Positions 7,804 to 16,274 of a stretch of 41,262 nucleotides of DNA are shown piece by piece. The notes under the pieces were generated by a model. That model was not told where the DNA came from. It worked only from the letters and a program-made list of their open reading frames with translations, and searched no databases. Source of the stretch: DASUBN01 sp035465695 (lineage in GTDB: Bacteria; Pseudomonadota; Gammaproteobacteria; Natronospirales; REEB76). The stretch is taken from contig DATIVR010000093.1 of NCBI GenBank assembly GCA_035465695.1, forward strand, positions 1-41,262, written 5' to 3'. Within the stretch, counting starts at the first letter, position 1, and every line of letters starts with the position of its first letter. The position numbers were made by a program, and so were the translations under genes.

Positions 7804-9753
7804 ATGTTGAGACGCACCACGCTGATCTACCTACTGACCTGCATCGCCGTAGTGGCGATCGCCCTGCTTATCTATCTGCCGGGCGTGCCCGGTGACTTCG
7901 TATTCGACGACTTCAGCAGCATCTTGGATAACCCGGCAGTCACCGCACACCACGCCAGCCTGGCGGGCCTGCTCGACGCCATGCTCTCAGCGCCTATCGG
8001 TGGCTTGCTACGACCCTTGAGCATGCTGAGCCTCATACTCAATGCCCAATTCGGCGGGCTGGATCCGGCCGGTTTCAAGCTCGTCAATATCGCGATCCAT
8101 CTTGCATGTGGTGTGGCGTTAGGTTGGCTAGCGCGGGAAATCCTGCTGGCCCAGGGCCGCGGCACGGGGACCGTGCCGGATCGACGGCGCATTCGCTGGC
8201 TAAGTCTCGCGACAGCAGGACTCTGGCTGGTCCATCCCTTGAATCTCACCGCCGTGCTGTATGTGGTGCAGCGTGAGACATCACTATCGGCGTTCTTCAG
8301 CGTGCTGGCGATGCTGGCTTATCTTGTCGGCCGGCGACGCCGGGCCGACGGCGATGGCGGTCGCCTGCTCATGTGGCTGGTGACCCCGACCGCTGTGGTA
8401 ATTGGCTTGCTGTGTAAGGAGACCGCCGCGCTGGTGCCGGTCTACCTGCTGGTCATCGAATTCGTATGGCTGCGATTCCAAGATCGCGAAGGGAACCCCG
8501 ATCGCACCGTACAAGCCTTCTTCGTAGTGTTCCTGGCGCTGCCACTGCTGGGGGCGGCGCTCCTGGCTACGCTGAAACCAGGATTCTTCTTCGCCAGCTA
8601 CGTTGGGCGCGACTTCACTGCCTACCAGCGAGTGTTGAGCGAATGCCGCGTAGTCCTGGATTATCTGCGCTGGACCTTCGTGCCGGACCTGCATCAACTG
8701 GGGCTGTTCCACGACGACATCCTGCCGTCCCGTGGACTATTGCAGCCTCCCATCACTTTGGCGGCAGTGCTGTCAGTGGCGGCGCTGCTGGCGGTCGCTT
8801 TCGCCTCCCGTCGCCGCTTCCCGTGGTTGGCCTTCGGCCTGCTCTGGTTCTTCGGCGGGCAGCTCATGGAATCTACCGTACTGCCCCTTGAGCTCGTATT
8901 TGAGCATCGTAATTACCTGCCGATTTTCGGGCTGATCCTCGCCTGCACCGCGGGCCTGGACGGCCTGAGTACCCGGCGCGAATTGGGTCGCCTGGCTCCG
9001 GTGCTGGGAACCATGGTGTTTATGGTGCTGGCGGTCTCCACGGCCATGCGCGCCTACGACTGGCAGTCGGAGCTCAGTTTCGCCCGCGCGGAGTCCCGCC
9101 ACCATCCGAATTCAGTGCGCGCGGTGACGGAACTGCAGTGGGCCTACCTGCGCTACATCATCTCCAGCGGCGATACCCGGCTGATCCCTGAAGCAGTCAG
9201 GGTCGCAGATCAGGCAAAGGCGCTCGAACCGGGAAGCATCAACCAGGATGTGGGGCTCGCCTATATGTACGCCATGCTCAAGCAGCTACCCGCGGCGCAG
9301 CAGCGGTTGCGGCTCGCCGCCATGCGCGTGACAGAGGCGGCACCCACCTCCAGCCTGCAATCCGCCCTGCAATCCCTCATTCTGCTGGCGGCCCCGGGTT
9401 ACGAGCCCCTCTATCCCGACGCTCGCGCGATATTCGAAGGCGCCGTGGCCAACCCACGTTTCGCTCCGATACCCTGCTACCTAGCCAACGCCTGGAACAC
9501 CTACTCCATCTTCCAGGAGAATTCTGGCAAGGTGCCGGAGGCTTCCGAAGCGATGCAAAAAGCGGTGAACTTGTGCCCGGCGAACGAGACGCTACGCTCC
9601 AACTTCGCGCATTTGTTGCTGCGCTACCATGATTACAAAGATGCCCGGGTGCAGATCGACGCGCTACGGAAGATCCACGACTTCCGCATGAGCGCCGACC
9701 TCGTGGTGCTGGAGCGCGAGTATGCGCACCAAGCCACTTCTCGCCCCGAGTGA
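7804..9753 (+). CDS. Multi-spanning GT-C-like glycosyltransferase with helical repeat C-terminus (copy 1)
   Basis: This 649-residue membrane protein has about ten or more hydrophobic helices in its first 415 residues and a soluble, TPR-like alpha-helical tail (about 425-649). An Asp pair just after the first helix (VFDDFSSI, D35/D36) is where GT-C enzymes bind their metal and lipid-phosphate-sugar donor. Other motifs recall the TMTC/DUF1736-type proteins: RPLSML (70-75), NIAIHLACG, HPLN...VLYVVQRETSLSA, LCKET, GLFHDDILPSRG and ESTVLPLELVFEHRNYLP (356-373). All of these recur in the next gene, its paralogue. The position directly after pilA and upstream of a polyprenyl-phosphate-sugar synthase suggests it transfers a lipid-linked sugar to pilin or another periplasmic acceptor. 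The substrate and linkage are inferred, and I know no characterised gene name for it. Confidence 0.7.
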   Translation: MLRRTTLIYLLTCIAVVAIALLIYLPGVPGDFVFDDFSSILDNPAVTAHHASLAGLLDAMLSAPIGGLLRPLSMLSLILNAQFGGLDPAGFKLVNIAIHLACGVALGWLAREILLAQGRGTGTVPDRRRIRWLSLATAGLWLVHPLNLTAVLYVVQRETSLSAFFSVLAMLAYLVGRRRRADGDGGRLLMWLVTPTAVVIGLLCKETAALVPVYLLVIEFVWLRFQDREGNPDRTVQAFFVVFLALPLLGAALLATLKPGFFFASYVGRDFTAYQRVLSECRVVLDYLRWTFVPDLHQLGLFHDDILPSRGLLQPPITLAAVLSVAALLAVAFASRRRFPWLAFGLLWFFGGQLMESTVLPLELVFEHRNYLPIFGLILACTAGLDGLSTRRELGRLAPVLGTMVFMVLAVSTAMRAYDWQSELSFARAESRHHPNSVRAVTELQWAYLRYIISSGDTRLIPEAVRVADQAKALEPGSINQDVGLAYMYAMLKQLPAAQQRLRLAAMRVTEAAPTSSLQSALQSLILLAAPGYEPLYPDARAIFEGAVANPRFAPIPCYLANAWNTYSIFQENSGKVPEASEAMQKAVNLCPANETLRSNFAHLLLRYHDYKDARVQIDALRKIHDFRMSADLVVLEREYAHQATSRPE

Positions 9754-9804
9754 TTCCCCGCCGGTGCACTTGTGGATAGAATCTAGCGCCGCTACCCATA
9801 CGGG

Positions 9805-11772
9805 ATGCCCGCCTTGACCTCCACGCATGTCCGCCCATCGGCAAAGGCCTTGTTCGCGCTCGCCCTCGGCTTGGCCGCGATCCTCGCCTATCGTCCTGGC
9901 CTGGGCGGGGGATTCGCCCTGGACGATTACACCAACGTAGTGCAGAACCCCGCCATCGCCATCAAGGACTTCTCCTGGAAATCAATCAGCCACGCCATGT
10001 TCTCGTTCCAGGCGGGCCCGTCGATGCGGCCAATAAGCATGCTCAGTTTCGCGATCAATGCCTACTTCACCGGCGCGGATGGCGCCCGTGCATTCAAGAC
10101 GACCAATCTCGCCATCCACCTAGCCAACGGCCTGCTGGTGGGCTGGCTGGTGTTTCAGCTATTGAGTGCTTACAGCAAGCTGCACGCGCCGAGCCTCCCC
10201 GAGGATCGGCTGCGCTGGCTCGCAATGTTCACGGCTGGTATCTGGCTGTTGCACCCGCTGAACGCGATGCCGGTACTCTATGTGGTACAGCGTGAGACGG
10301 CGCTCTCAGCGCTGTTCGTACTGCTGGGGCTCAACGCCTACATCGCGGGCCGCCAGAGGATGCTCGACAGCGCGGGCAGCGCTTGGTTGTTATGGGTGGC
10401 GGCGCCACTCTGCACGGCCATCGCGGTGTTGTGCAAGGAGTCCGGCGCACTACTTCCGGTGTTTGCGCTCGTCATCGAATGCTTCATCTTCCGCTTCCGT
10501 ACCGCGGCCGGCGGTTTCGACCGTCGCATCGGGGTCTTTTACGCGGTGTTTCTGCTATTGCCGGGCTGCGTCGGCCTCGCCTGGATGCTGGTCGCACACC
10601 ACGGAAGCTTCCTGAATTACTCCGGCCGCGACTACAACCTGGGCGAGCGGCTACTCTCCGAGATGCGGGTGGTGTGGCTCTACATCCGCTGGACTCTGCT
10701 CCCTTATCCCTCGGAACTGGGCCTCTACCACGACGACATCGTGCCGTCGCGCGGCCTGTTCACCCCCGCGACTACGCTGCTCGCGCTGTTGGGACTCGCC
10801 GTCCTACTGATAGCCTGCGTATCGCTGCGCAAGCGTTTGCCATTGGTGGCCCTTGGCATCGCCTGGTTCCTGGGTGGGCAGCTCATGGAATCCACCATCT
10901 TCCCGCTGGAACTCGCCTACGAGCACCGTTGCTACCTGCCGGACCTGGGGCTGATCCTGGCCGCGATGTCACTGCTGCTGCCGCTGCGGGCGGACGCTCC
11001 CGCGCGCCTCGTGCGTTACGTGGTCGTCGGCTTGGCCTTGCTGGGCTGCGCCACGGTGACTTGGGCACGGGCTTACGATTGGCGGGACAACTTGAGTTTC
11101 GCCGCCGCCGAAGCCGCGCACCATCCGATGTCGCCTTATGCCACGTATATGCTTGGGCAGACCTACGCCAACATGGCGCTGATAGAAGATCCCAAGCAGT
11201 ACGAGAATGCGGTGATCGCCCTGCAGGCCGCCTCCGACGTGCCGAAGTCCACCATCATCCCGGACGTATCGCTGGTGCTGGTGGAAGCCCAGATCGCCGG
11301 CAAGGTGGACGAGCGCGTGCTGCCGCGCATCGCCCGCAAGCTCGCCGACCGCAAGCTCGCCGCTTCCGACATCCAAGGCCTAGCGGCCCTCGGCGACTGC
11401 GTGGACAAAGGTAATTGCGTGCTACCTCGCGCCAGCATGCAAGCCATCTTCGACTCGGCCCTGGGGAACCCATATCTACCCATGCTGAGAGAAGTGCACG
11501 CCAATATCCTGGTGATCTATGGCAACTACGTTGCCACCGAGATGGATGATGTGAGCAGAGCCCGGGAACTGATGGCCCAGGCGGCGGCTCTGGTGCCCAC
11601 GGAGGCCCAATACCAGGAGAACATCGTCACCATGGACCTCCAGTTGCGCGACCGGGATCTGGCCCTGCACGACCTGGGTCGCCTTAGGCAGTTGAACTAC
11701 CTAGGGCACCTTGATCCAGTGATCGCGGACCTGCAGGCACGGATCGAGGATCTGCCGCCGACGACCCGCTGA
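9805..11772 (+). CDS. Multi-spanning GT-C-like glycosyltransferase with helical repeat C-terminus (copy 2)
   Basis: This 655-residue paralogue of the preceding gene lies 51 bases downstream. It keeps the same membrane core: the Asp pair FALDDYTNV (D40/D41), MRPISML, NLAIHLANGLLVGW, HPLNAMPVLYVVQRETALSA, LCKES, SGRDY, YHDDIVPSRGLF and MESTIFPLELAYEHRCYLP. The C-terminal helical part (about 425-655) is much more diverged and contains an extra CVDKGNC pair. The pattern suggests tandem duplication, with conserved catalytic membrane domains and different acceptor or partner domains. As with copy 1, oligo- or monosaccharide transfer from an undecaprenyl-phosphate donor in the periplasm is the likeliest role, but it is inferred from fold motifs and context. 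Confidence 0.7.
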   Translation: MPALTSTHVRPSAKALFALALGLAAILAYRPGLGGGFALDDYTNVVQNPAIAIKDFSWKSISHAMFSFQAGPSMRPISMLSFAINAYFTGADGARAFKTTNLAIHLANGLLVGWLVFQLLSAYSKLHAPSLPEDRLRWLAMFTAGIWLLHPLNAMPVLYVVQRETALSALFVLLGLNAYIAGRQRMLDSAGSAWLLWVAAPLCTAIAVLCKESGALLPVFALVIECFIFRFRTAAGGFDRRIGVFYAVFLLLPGCVGLAWMLVAHHGSFLNYSGRDYNLGERLLSEMRVVWLYIRWTLLPYPSELGLYHDDIVPSRGLFTPATTLLALLGLAVLLIACVSLRKRLPLVALGIAWFLGGQLMESTIFPLELAYEHRCYLPDLGLILAAMSLLLPLRADAPARLVRYVVVGLALLGCATVTWARAYDWRDNLSFAAAEAAHHPMSPYATYMLGQTYANMALIEDPKQYENAVIALQAASDVPKSTIIPDVSLVLVEAQIAGKVDERVLPRIARKLADRKLAASDIQGLAALGDCVDKGNCVLPRASMQAIFDSALGNPYLPMLREVHANILVIYGNYVATEMDDVSRARELMAQAAALVPTEAQYQENIVTMDLQLRDRDLALHDLGRLRQLNYLGHLDPVIADLQARIEDLPPTTR

Positions 11773-11818
11773 CGGATGTTATATTGGCCGCATTTCAGCC
11801 AAGGCCAGTCACTGCCGC

Positions 11819-12688
11819 ATGAGCGAAAATTCACCGCGCTTGTCCATCGTTATCCCAGCCAAGGACGAGGCAGCTAGCCTGCCGAAGGTGCTTGCCGAGC
11901 TGAAGCGGCTGCACCCTGAGGCGGAATTGATCGTGGTGGATGATGGCTCGAGCGATGCCACCGGTGAGGCCGCCCGCGCGGCTGGCGCTGTGGTGGTGCG
12001 CCACCCCTATTCCATGGGCAATGGAGCCGCGGTGAAGGCCGGGCTGCGGGCAGCGAGGGGTTCGCTCACCGTATGCCTGGATGCGGACGGCCAGCACGCC
12101 CCCGCCGACGTGGCCAGGCTCCTGCAACTGCTTGCCGAGGGTTACGACATGGTGGTCGGCTCACGTACCGGCGGCCGCTCCCAGGCTTCGCCCTGGCGGC
12201 ATCTTGCCAACACCTTCTACAACACCCTGGCCTCCTGGATGACCGGACACCGTATCCTCGATCTCACCTCGGGGTTCCGGGTAGCGGATACAGCGCGATT
12301 CCGCGAGTTCCTGTATCTCCTGCCCAACGGTTTCTCGTACCCCACCACCATCACCATGGCGTTCTTCCGCGCCGGCTACCGGGTGGGCTATCTGCCGATC
12401 GAAGCCGCCAAACGGCAAGGCAAGAGCCATATCAAGCCGCTACGGGACGGGGTGCGTTTCCTGCTCATCATCTTCAAGATCGCGACGCTCTACTCGCCAC
12501 TCAAGATCTTCCTGCCCATCAGCGGATTGTTCTTCTGCACTGGCGTGGGTTACTACCTGTACACCTTCGTGGAATACCACCGTTTCACCAACATGACCGC
12601 GTTGCTAATCATCACCTCGGTGCTGGTGTTCCTCATCGGGCTGGTCTCAGAACAGATCACGACCCTGTTGTATAGCCGCAGCGGCTGA
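11819..12688 (+). CDS. Polyprenyl-phosphate glycosyltransferase, GT2 (DPM1-like)
   Basis: This 289-residue enzyme starts with a GT-A fold: SIVIPAKDEAASL (9-21), IVVDDGSSDAT (38-48), the GNGAAVKAGLRAA block, and the metal-binding DXD as LDADGQH (D88-D90). VGSRTGGRS and the DLTSGFRV block are typical of dolichol-phosphate-mannose synthase relatives. Two C-terminal transmembrane helices (about 221-245 and 257-279) anchor it. Such proteins transfer a sugar from a nucleotide donor to undecaprenyl phosphate on the cytoplasmic face, giving the donor that GT-C enzymes need. It sits 46 bases after the two GT-C-like genes and 8 bases before a GT4 gene, so it probably feeds them. Which sugar is used cannot be read from the sequence. 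Confidence 0.86.
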   Translation: MSENSPRLSIVIPAKDEAASLPKVLAELKRLHPEAELIVVDDGSSDATGEAARAAGAVVVRHPYSMGNGAAVKAGLRAARGSLTVCLDADGQHAPADVARLLQLLAEGYDMVVGSRTGGRSQASPWRHLANTFYNTLASWMTGHRILDLTSGFRVADTARFREFLYLLPNGFSYPTTITMAFFRAGYRVGYLPIEAAKRQGKSHIKPLRDGVRFLLIIFKIATLYSPLKIFLPISGLFFCTGVGYYLYTFVEYHRFTNMTALLIITSVLVFLIGLVSEQITTLLYSRSG

Positions 12689-12696
12689 GAGGGCCC

Positions 12697-13881
12697 GTGC
12701 CGGCTCGCCGCATCCTGGTGCTGACTTCCACCTATCCGCGTTTTGCGGGTGATGCCGGCGTCCCGCCTTTCGTCCACGAACTTACGCGCCGCCTCGCCGT
12801 CTGGTTCGAGATGCACGTCCTCGCTCCGCATGCGCCCGGCGCCGCGACGGAAGAACAGTTGGATGGAGTGTCGGTGCACCGCTTCCGCTACCTGCCGGAA
12901 CGTTGGGAGACATTGGCATACGGCGGAGGCATGCTGGCAGGGCTGAGGCGCAGGCCGTGGCGTGCCGCCGCGCTCCTGCCATTCCTGGGTGCGGAATACC
13001 TGTCCGGCCAGCGCCTGGTGAGGCAAGGATTCGACCTCATCCATGCGCACTGGGCCATACCGCACGGCTATCTCGGCGCCAAATTCAAAGACCGGCGTGC
13101 ATTGATATGCACCAGCCATGGTTCTGACCTCTTGGCACTGGGTCGCTGGGCACGTCCGTTGCAACGCAAAGCACTCGAGCAGGCCGATGTTGTGACCGTG
13201 GTGAGCGCGACATTGCGGGATAAGGCATTGGAGATCTCGACAGGTATCACACCGCAGATCATGCCCATGGGCGTCGATACGCGCCGCTTCGTGCCGCCTG
13301 CGGCCGCCGTTCGGCGCGCCGGGCTGCTCTACGTCGGACGCCTGGTTCCGGACAAGGGCGTACATGTCTTGTTGCAGGCCATGGCAAGATTGGCCACGCA
13401 GGGAGATCGGCCGGGCCTTCGTGTCGTCGGAGGTGGACCGGCAGAAGGCTCATTACGGAAGTTGACGCGAGAACTGGGACTGCAGTCACAAGTGGAGTTC
13501 CTGGGTCCTCGGGCAAACGCTGAATTGCCGCCGCTATATGGGACCGCCGAGGCGTTAGTATTCCCCTCCTTGCTGGGGAAGAAGGGTCAGCAGGAAGGCA
13601 TGGGCCTGGTGCCACTGGAAGCGCTCGCCTGTGGATGCCCGGTGATCGCAAGCCGCCTGCCGGCTGTGACCGAGGTGGTGCAGGAGGGCGAGACGGGATC
13701 CCTCTTCACCGCGGGTGATGCTGCCGGTTTGGCAGCATGCCTGTCCCGCCTGCACGCGGATCCGCAACTTGCCAGCCGTATGGCCGAGACCGGCCGACTG
13801 AAGGTAGTGGCACGTTACGACTGGGACGACGTTGCTGCCGGCTACCGGGACCTCTATCAGCGGGTGTTGGACCGCTCCTGA
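12697..13881 (+). CDS. Glycosyltransferase family 4 (GT-B fold)
   Basis: A GTG at 12697, 8 bases after the previous stop and preceded by GAGAGGG, starts a 394-residue GT4-type enzyme. The N-terminal Rossmann half has the open loop RFAGDAGVPPFVHEL and HAHWAIPHG (117-124). The C-terminal half has the donor signatures YVGRLVPDKGV (212-222), VVGGGPAEG and the EX7E element E300...E308 (EGMGLVPLEAL). It has no transmembrane helix and should act on the cytoplasmic side, extending a lipid-linked glycan or a lipopolysaccharide-type acceptor from a nucleotide sugar. Its last 25 bases overlap the 3' end of the convergent GT9 gene. Sugar and linkage are unknown. Confidence 0.87.
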   Translation: MPARRILVLTSTYPRFAGDAGVPPFVHELTRRLAVWFEMHVLAPHAPGAATEEQLDGVSVHRFRYLPERWETLAYGGGMLAGLRRRPWRAAALLPFLGAEYLSGQRLVRQGFDLIHAHWAIPHGYLGAKFKDRRALICTSHGSDLLALGRWARPLQRKALEQADVVTVVSATLRDKALEISTGITPQIMPMGVDTRRFVPPAAAVRRAGLLYVGRLVPDKGVHVLLQAMARLATQGDRPGLRVVGGGPAEGSLRKLTRELGLQSQVEFLGPRANAELPPLYGTAEALVFPSLLGKKGQQEGMGLVPLEALACGCPVIASRLPAVTEVVQEGETGSLFTAGDAAGLAACLSRLHADPQLASRMAETGRLKVVARYDWDDVAAGYRDLYQRVLDRS

Positions 13882-14846
13882 TTTCCCAGGACAGGCCGTA
13901 ACGCCTCGAGTACAGGTTCGACACCGAGTTCCTTTATACAGCGGGCCCGGTAGAACGGTACCGGACAACGGTATTGATTGCAGGCCAACTCGCAGGCACC
14001 GGACGTCACGTTCTGCACATGGCTATACGGTGGCCGCCAGAAGCGGGCCGATGACCCCGTCACCGCCACCGTAGGTCGTCCCAATGCTGCGGACAGGTGC
14101 AGGACACCGGAGTTATGGCATACCACCCCGCGGCTGCCTTCCACCGCGCTGACCAGCCCCGCAAGCGGCATGGCCGTCTCGATGTGCACGCGCCGCCGTA
14201 TTCCACTTTCCAGACCCTGCGACAACGATTCCAGACCTTCTCGTTCCGCGTCGACGCCGACCAAGACCACGTCTGAACCGCTGGTCTGAAGCACGCGGAG
14301 CAGCAAGCTTTGCCAATGTTCCACCGGCCAGCGAGTGGTCTCCCACCGGGGCTTCGCGCCCGGATGGAACAGCAGATAGTCGGGCGGCAAAGTCACCGGC
14401 AGTCGAGGCAATGCCGCGCTGCCGCCATAAGGCGCCGCGGATCCCAGACCGAAGGCATGCAGATCGGCGAGCACCTGTTCACCCACGAAAGGGTCCACGC
14501 CCCCGTGGCGCCGGCTCCAGATGCGTCCCGCACCGACGACGTGGGCAAGCATGCGTGTCTTGATGCGCGGATAGGCGCCGAGATAGAGCCAGTCGAAGCT
14601 GACATCAAGGTCCCGAAACACCTTCAGCGCCGGCAACGGCTGGGTGGGCAGGATATGCAGATTGACCTGCAAGCCGAGTTGCTGGAACAGGTCCTGCAGA
14701 TGGGTCGCGGTGGTGAAGAAATCCGGTGGCCGGTCCAGCAAACGCGCAAGGGCCAGCAACAGCGGCCTGATCGCCAGGATGTCGCCGAGACCCCCGCCCC
14801 AGAAGATTGCGAAGCGGTCGCCACGCTCGAGGTGATTGCCGCTCAT
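13857..14846 (-). CDS. Glycosyltransferase family 9 (heptosyltransferase-like)
   Basis: The start at ATG 14846 overlaps the upstream flippase stop as ATGA, so I reject the longer frame back to 15209, whose extra 121 codons lie inside the flippase gene. The 329-residue product begins with the GT9 hallmark FWGGGLGDILAIRPLL (compare the nucleotide-proximal GGIGD loop of WaaC/WaaF). It has LLFHPGAKPRWETTRWPVEHW in the middle and the late block VCHNSGVLHLSAALGRPTVAVTG, followed by the cysteine-rich end seen in many family members (CELACNQYRCPVPFYRARC). GT9 enzymes add heptose or related sugars to lipid A-core or other lipid acceptors. Pairing with a flippase argues for a separate surface glycan or the pilin glycan rather than core LPS. 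Acceptor unknown. Confidence 0.83.
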   Translation of the reverse strand: MSGNHLERGDRFAIFWGGGLGDILAIRPLLLALARLLDRPPDFFTTATHLQDLFQQLGLQVNLHILPTQPLPALKVFRDLDVSFDWLYLGAYPRIKTRMLAHVVGAGRIWSRRHGGVDPFVGEQVLADLHAFGLGSAAPYGGSAALPRLPVTLPPDYLLFHPGAKPRWETTRWPVEHWQSLLLRVLQTSGSDVVLVGVDAEREGLESLSQGLESGIRRRVHIETAMPLAGLVSAVEGSRGVVCHNSGVLHLSAALGRPTVAVTGSSARFWRPPYSHVQNVTSGACELACNQYRCPVPFYRARCIKELGVEPVLEALRPVLGNQERSNTR

Positions 14847-16153
14847 GCCCCCATCTCCTGCCCCCAGCCGCGGCTGATGGAATACAGCACGAGCCACAGC
14901 GCGATCACCAGCACCACCTCGGTGAAGACCGTAATCGAGGCGGTGCCGCGCCAGGAGAACAGTGGTACCAGTACGACGTTGAGCAGCACGTTGAGTCCGG
15001 CGGCCCCGAACTCGATATGAGTGCGCTTGGCCTGCCAGCCGGCACCGGTGAGGGAATCGGCCGCGAACCGGTGCAGCGTCATGAGCAGCGGCACGATCGA
15101 AAGCCAACGCACAGCCGACACTGATTCGGCAAAGTCGGCGCCCAACAGCCATGGCAGCAACGGCGCGAGCAGATAGAGCCCGATGCCCGCAGCCAGCGCA
15201 TATACACATGCATAGGGCAAGAGCTTGCGGGACAGGTCCCAGGTGCCCTGCACGCCGCGCTGCCCGGAAGTGAAGAATCGCGGGTAGGCCGCAGCCAAAA
15301 GAGCGAACACTGGGATGAATGCCACTTCCACCACGCGGGCCGCGGCGGTGTAGATGCCAGCCGCATCCAGCGACCCCAGACGTGTCAGCAAGGCCTTGTC
15401 ACTGTCCATGTAGATGCGCTGGGCACTGAAGCTCGAAGCGAAATAGAAGCCTTCGCCGAACTCGCGGTGCCAGCCTGTCATCTCGAATCTCGGCATGCCG
15501 AGTTCAAGTGACACCCAGGCGACGGCTAGCACGGTCGCAAGCATGGTCGCGCCAAGATAAAGGATAGCCCAAGTAGCCAGAAGGTCGCCCCCATGCATGT
15601 GAAGCAAGACCAACACGCCGGCCAAGCGTGAAAGCGAATAGATGATGCTCAGTAGCGCGGTCTTGAACAGCCGATGTACGGCTTGGAAGGCCAGGCAGGC
15701 GGCTTCCAGGATACGGGTGAACAGCAGATCGGCGATGGCGACCCACAAAACCATGATGAGCGGGACCGAAGCCGGCAGGATCAGCCAGGCCAGCGAGAGG
15801 GCCAAGACCGTGAGCAGACTGCCGCTCACGGCAGAGACGATCAGTGCGCGGCCCCAGTAGCGCGGAAACGTGTCGCGATCACGTGCGACATTCTTGACCA
15901 GCAGGTTGCTGCTGCCCCAGCCTGCGAATGGCGCAAGCACCGCCACCAGAGCCACGGCGCCGGCGAAGGCTCCGTAGCCATCCCGGTGCAGGATGCGCGC
16001 GATGAGGACGAAATAGGCGAACTGGACCAGGATGCGGACGCCTTGGCCCAGGATCATCCACAAGGTGTTACGGGCTAGGGGCCCGAAGCTGGGCAAGATC
16101 GGCTCCTCATCGCGTAGGCGGCTGTACCTACCGAGGGTCAGCCACGGGGGCAT
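14843..16153 (-). CDS. Wzx-like polysaccharide/oligosaccharide flippase
   Basis: This is a polytopic membrane protein of 436 residues from ATG 16153; the frame stays open to a TTG at 16165. It has about 12-14 hydrophobic helices, starting with ARNTLWMILGQGVRILVQFAYFVLIARIL and the early motif RDGYGAFAGAVALVAVLAPFAGWG. This is characteristic of the MATE/MOP superfamily Wzx (RfbX) exporters, which flip undecaprenyl-diphosphate-linked glycans. Charged interhelical loops such as FYFASSFSAQRIYMDSDKALL also fit. Its stop overlaps the GT9 start, so the two are co-translated. It is divergent from pilB across a 121-base gap. The cargo is unknown; the glycosyltransferases on both strands nearby are the natural suppliers. 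Confidence 0.84.
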   Translation of the reverse strand: MPPWLTLGRYSRLRDEEPILPSFGPLARNTLWMILGQGVRILVQFAYFVLIARILHRDGYGAFAGAVALVAVLAPFAGWGSSNLLVKNVARDRDTFPRYWGRALIVSAVSGSLLTVLALSLAWLILPASVPLIMVLWVAIADLLFTRILEAACLAFQAVHRLFKTALLSIIYSLSRLAGVLVLLHMHGGDLLATWAILYLGATMLATVLAVAWVSLELGMPRFEMTGWHREFGEGFYFASSFSAQRIYMDSDKALLTRLGSLDAAGIYTAAARVVEVAFIPVFALLAAAYPRFFTSGQRGVQGTWDLSRKLLPYACVYALAAGIGLYLLAPLLPWLLGADFAESVSAVRWLSIVPLLMTLHRFAADSLTGAGWQAKRTHIEFGAAGLNVLLNVVLVPLFSWRGTASITVFTEVVLVIALWLVLYSISRGWGQEMGA

Positions 16154-16190
16154 TCTAGCGGCCAAAGGCCTGCTAGACCCCTGTCTCCAT

Positions 16191-16220
16191 TGGACAATTT
16201 AGCCCACTCCGCTCTACTAT
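16191..16220 (+). promoter_or_regulatory. Candidate sigma-70 promoter of pilB operon
   Basis: TGGACA (16191-16196, 5/6), an 18-base spacer and TACTAT (16215-16220, 4/6) lie about 55 bases upstream of pilB in the divergent gap with the flippase gene. No -24/-12 element was found here, so pilB appears to be expressed independently of PilR. A good ribosome binding site (AAGGGTAGGG, 16263-16272) precedes the ATG. Confidence 0.4.
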
Positions 16221-16274
16221 CTTAGCTGTGGGGGCCTGCGTCTCGGGCGCCCGATTCCTCTTAAGGGTAGGGAC

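Noticed and set aside
14847..15209. 121-codon N-terminal extension of the GT9 gene
   Set aside because: It overlaps the flippase coding region, is Arg/Ala/His-rich without family features, and a coupled ATG fits the GT9 N-terminus.
7804..16153. The glycosylation enclave as a mobile genomic island
   Set aside because: No integrase, transposase, tRNA or flanking direct repeats are visible. Base composition is only locally lower, so acquisition is possible but not supported.
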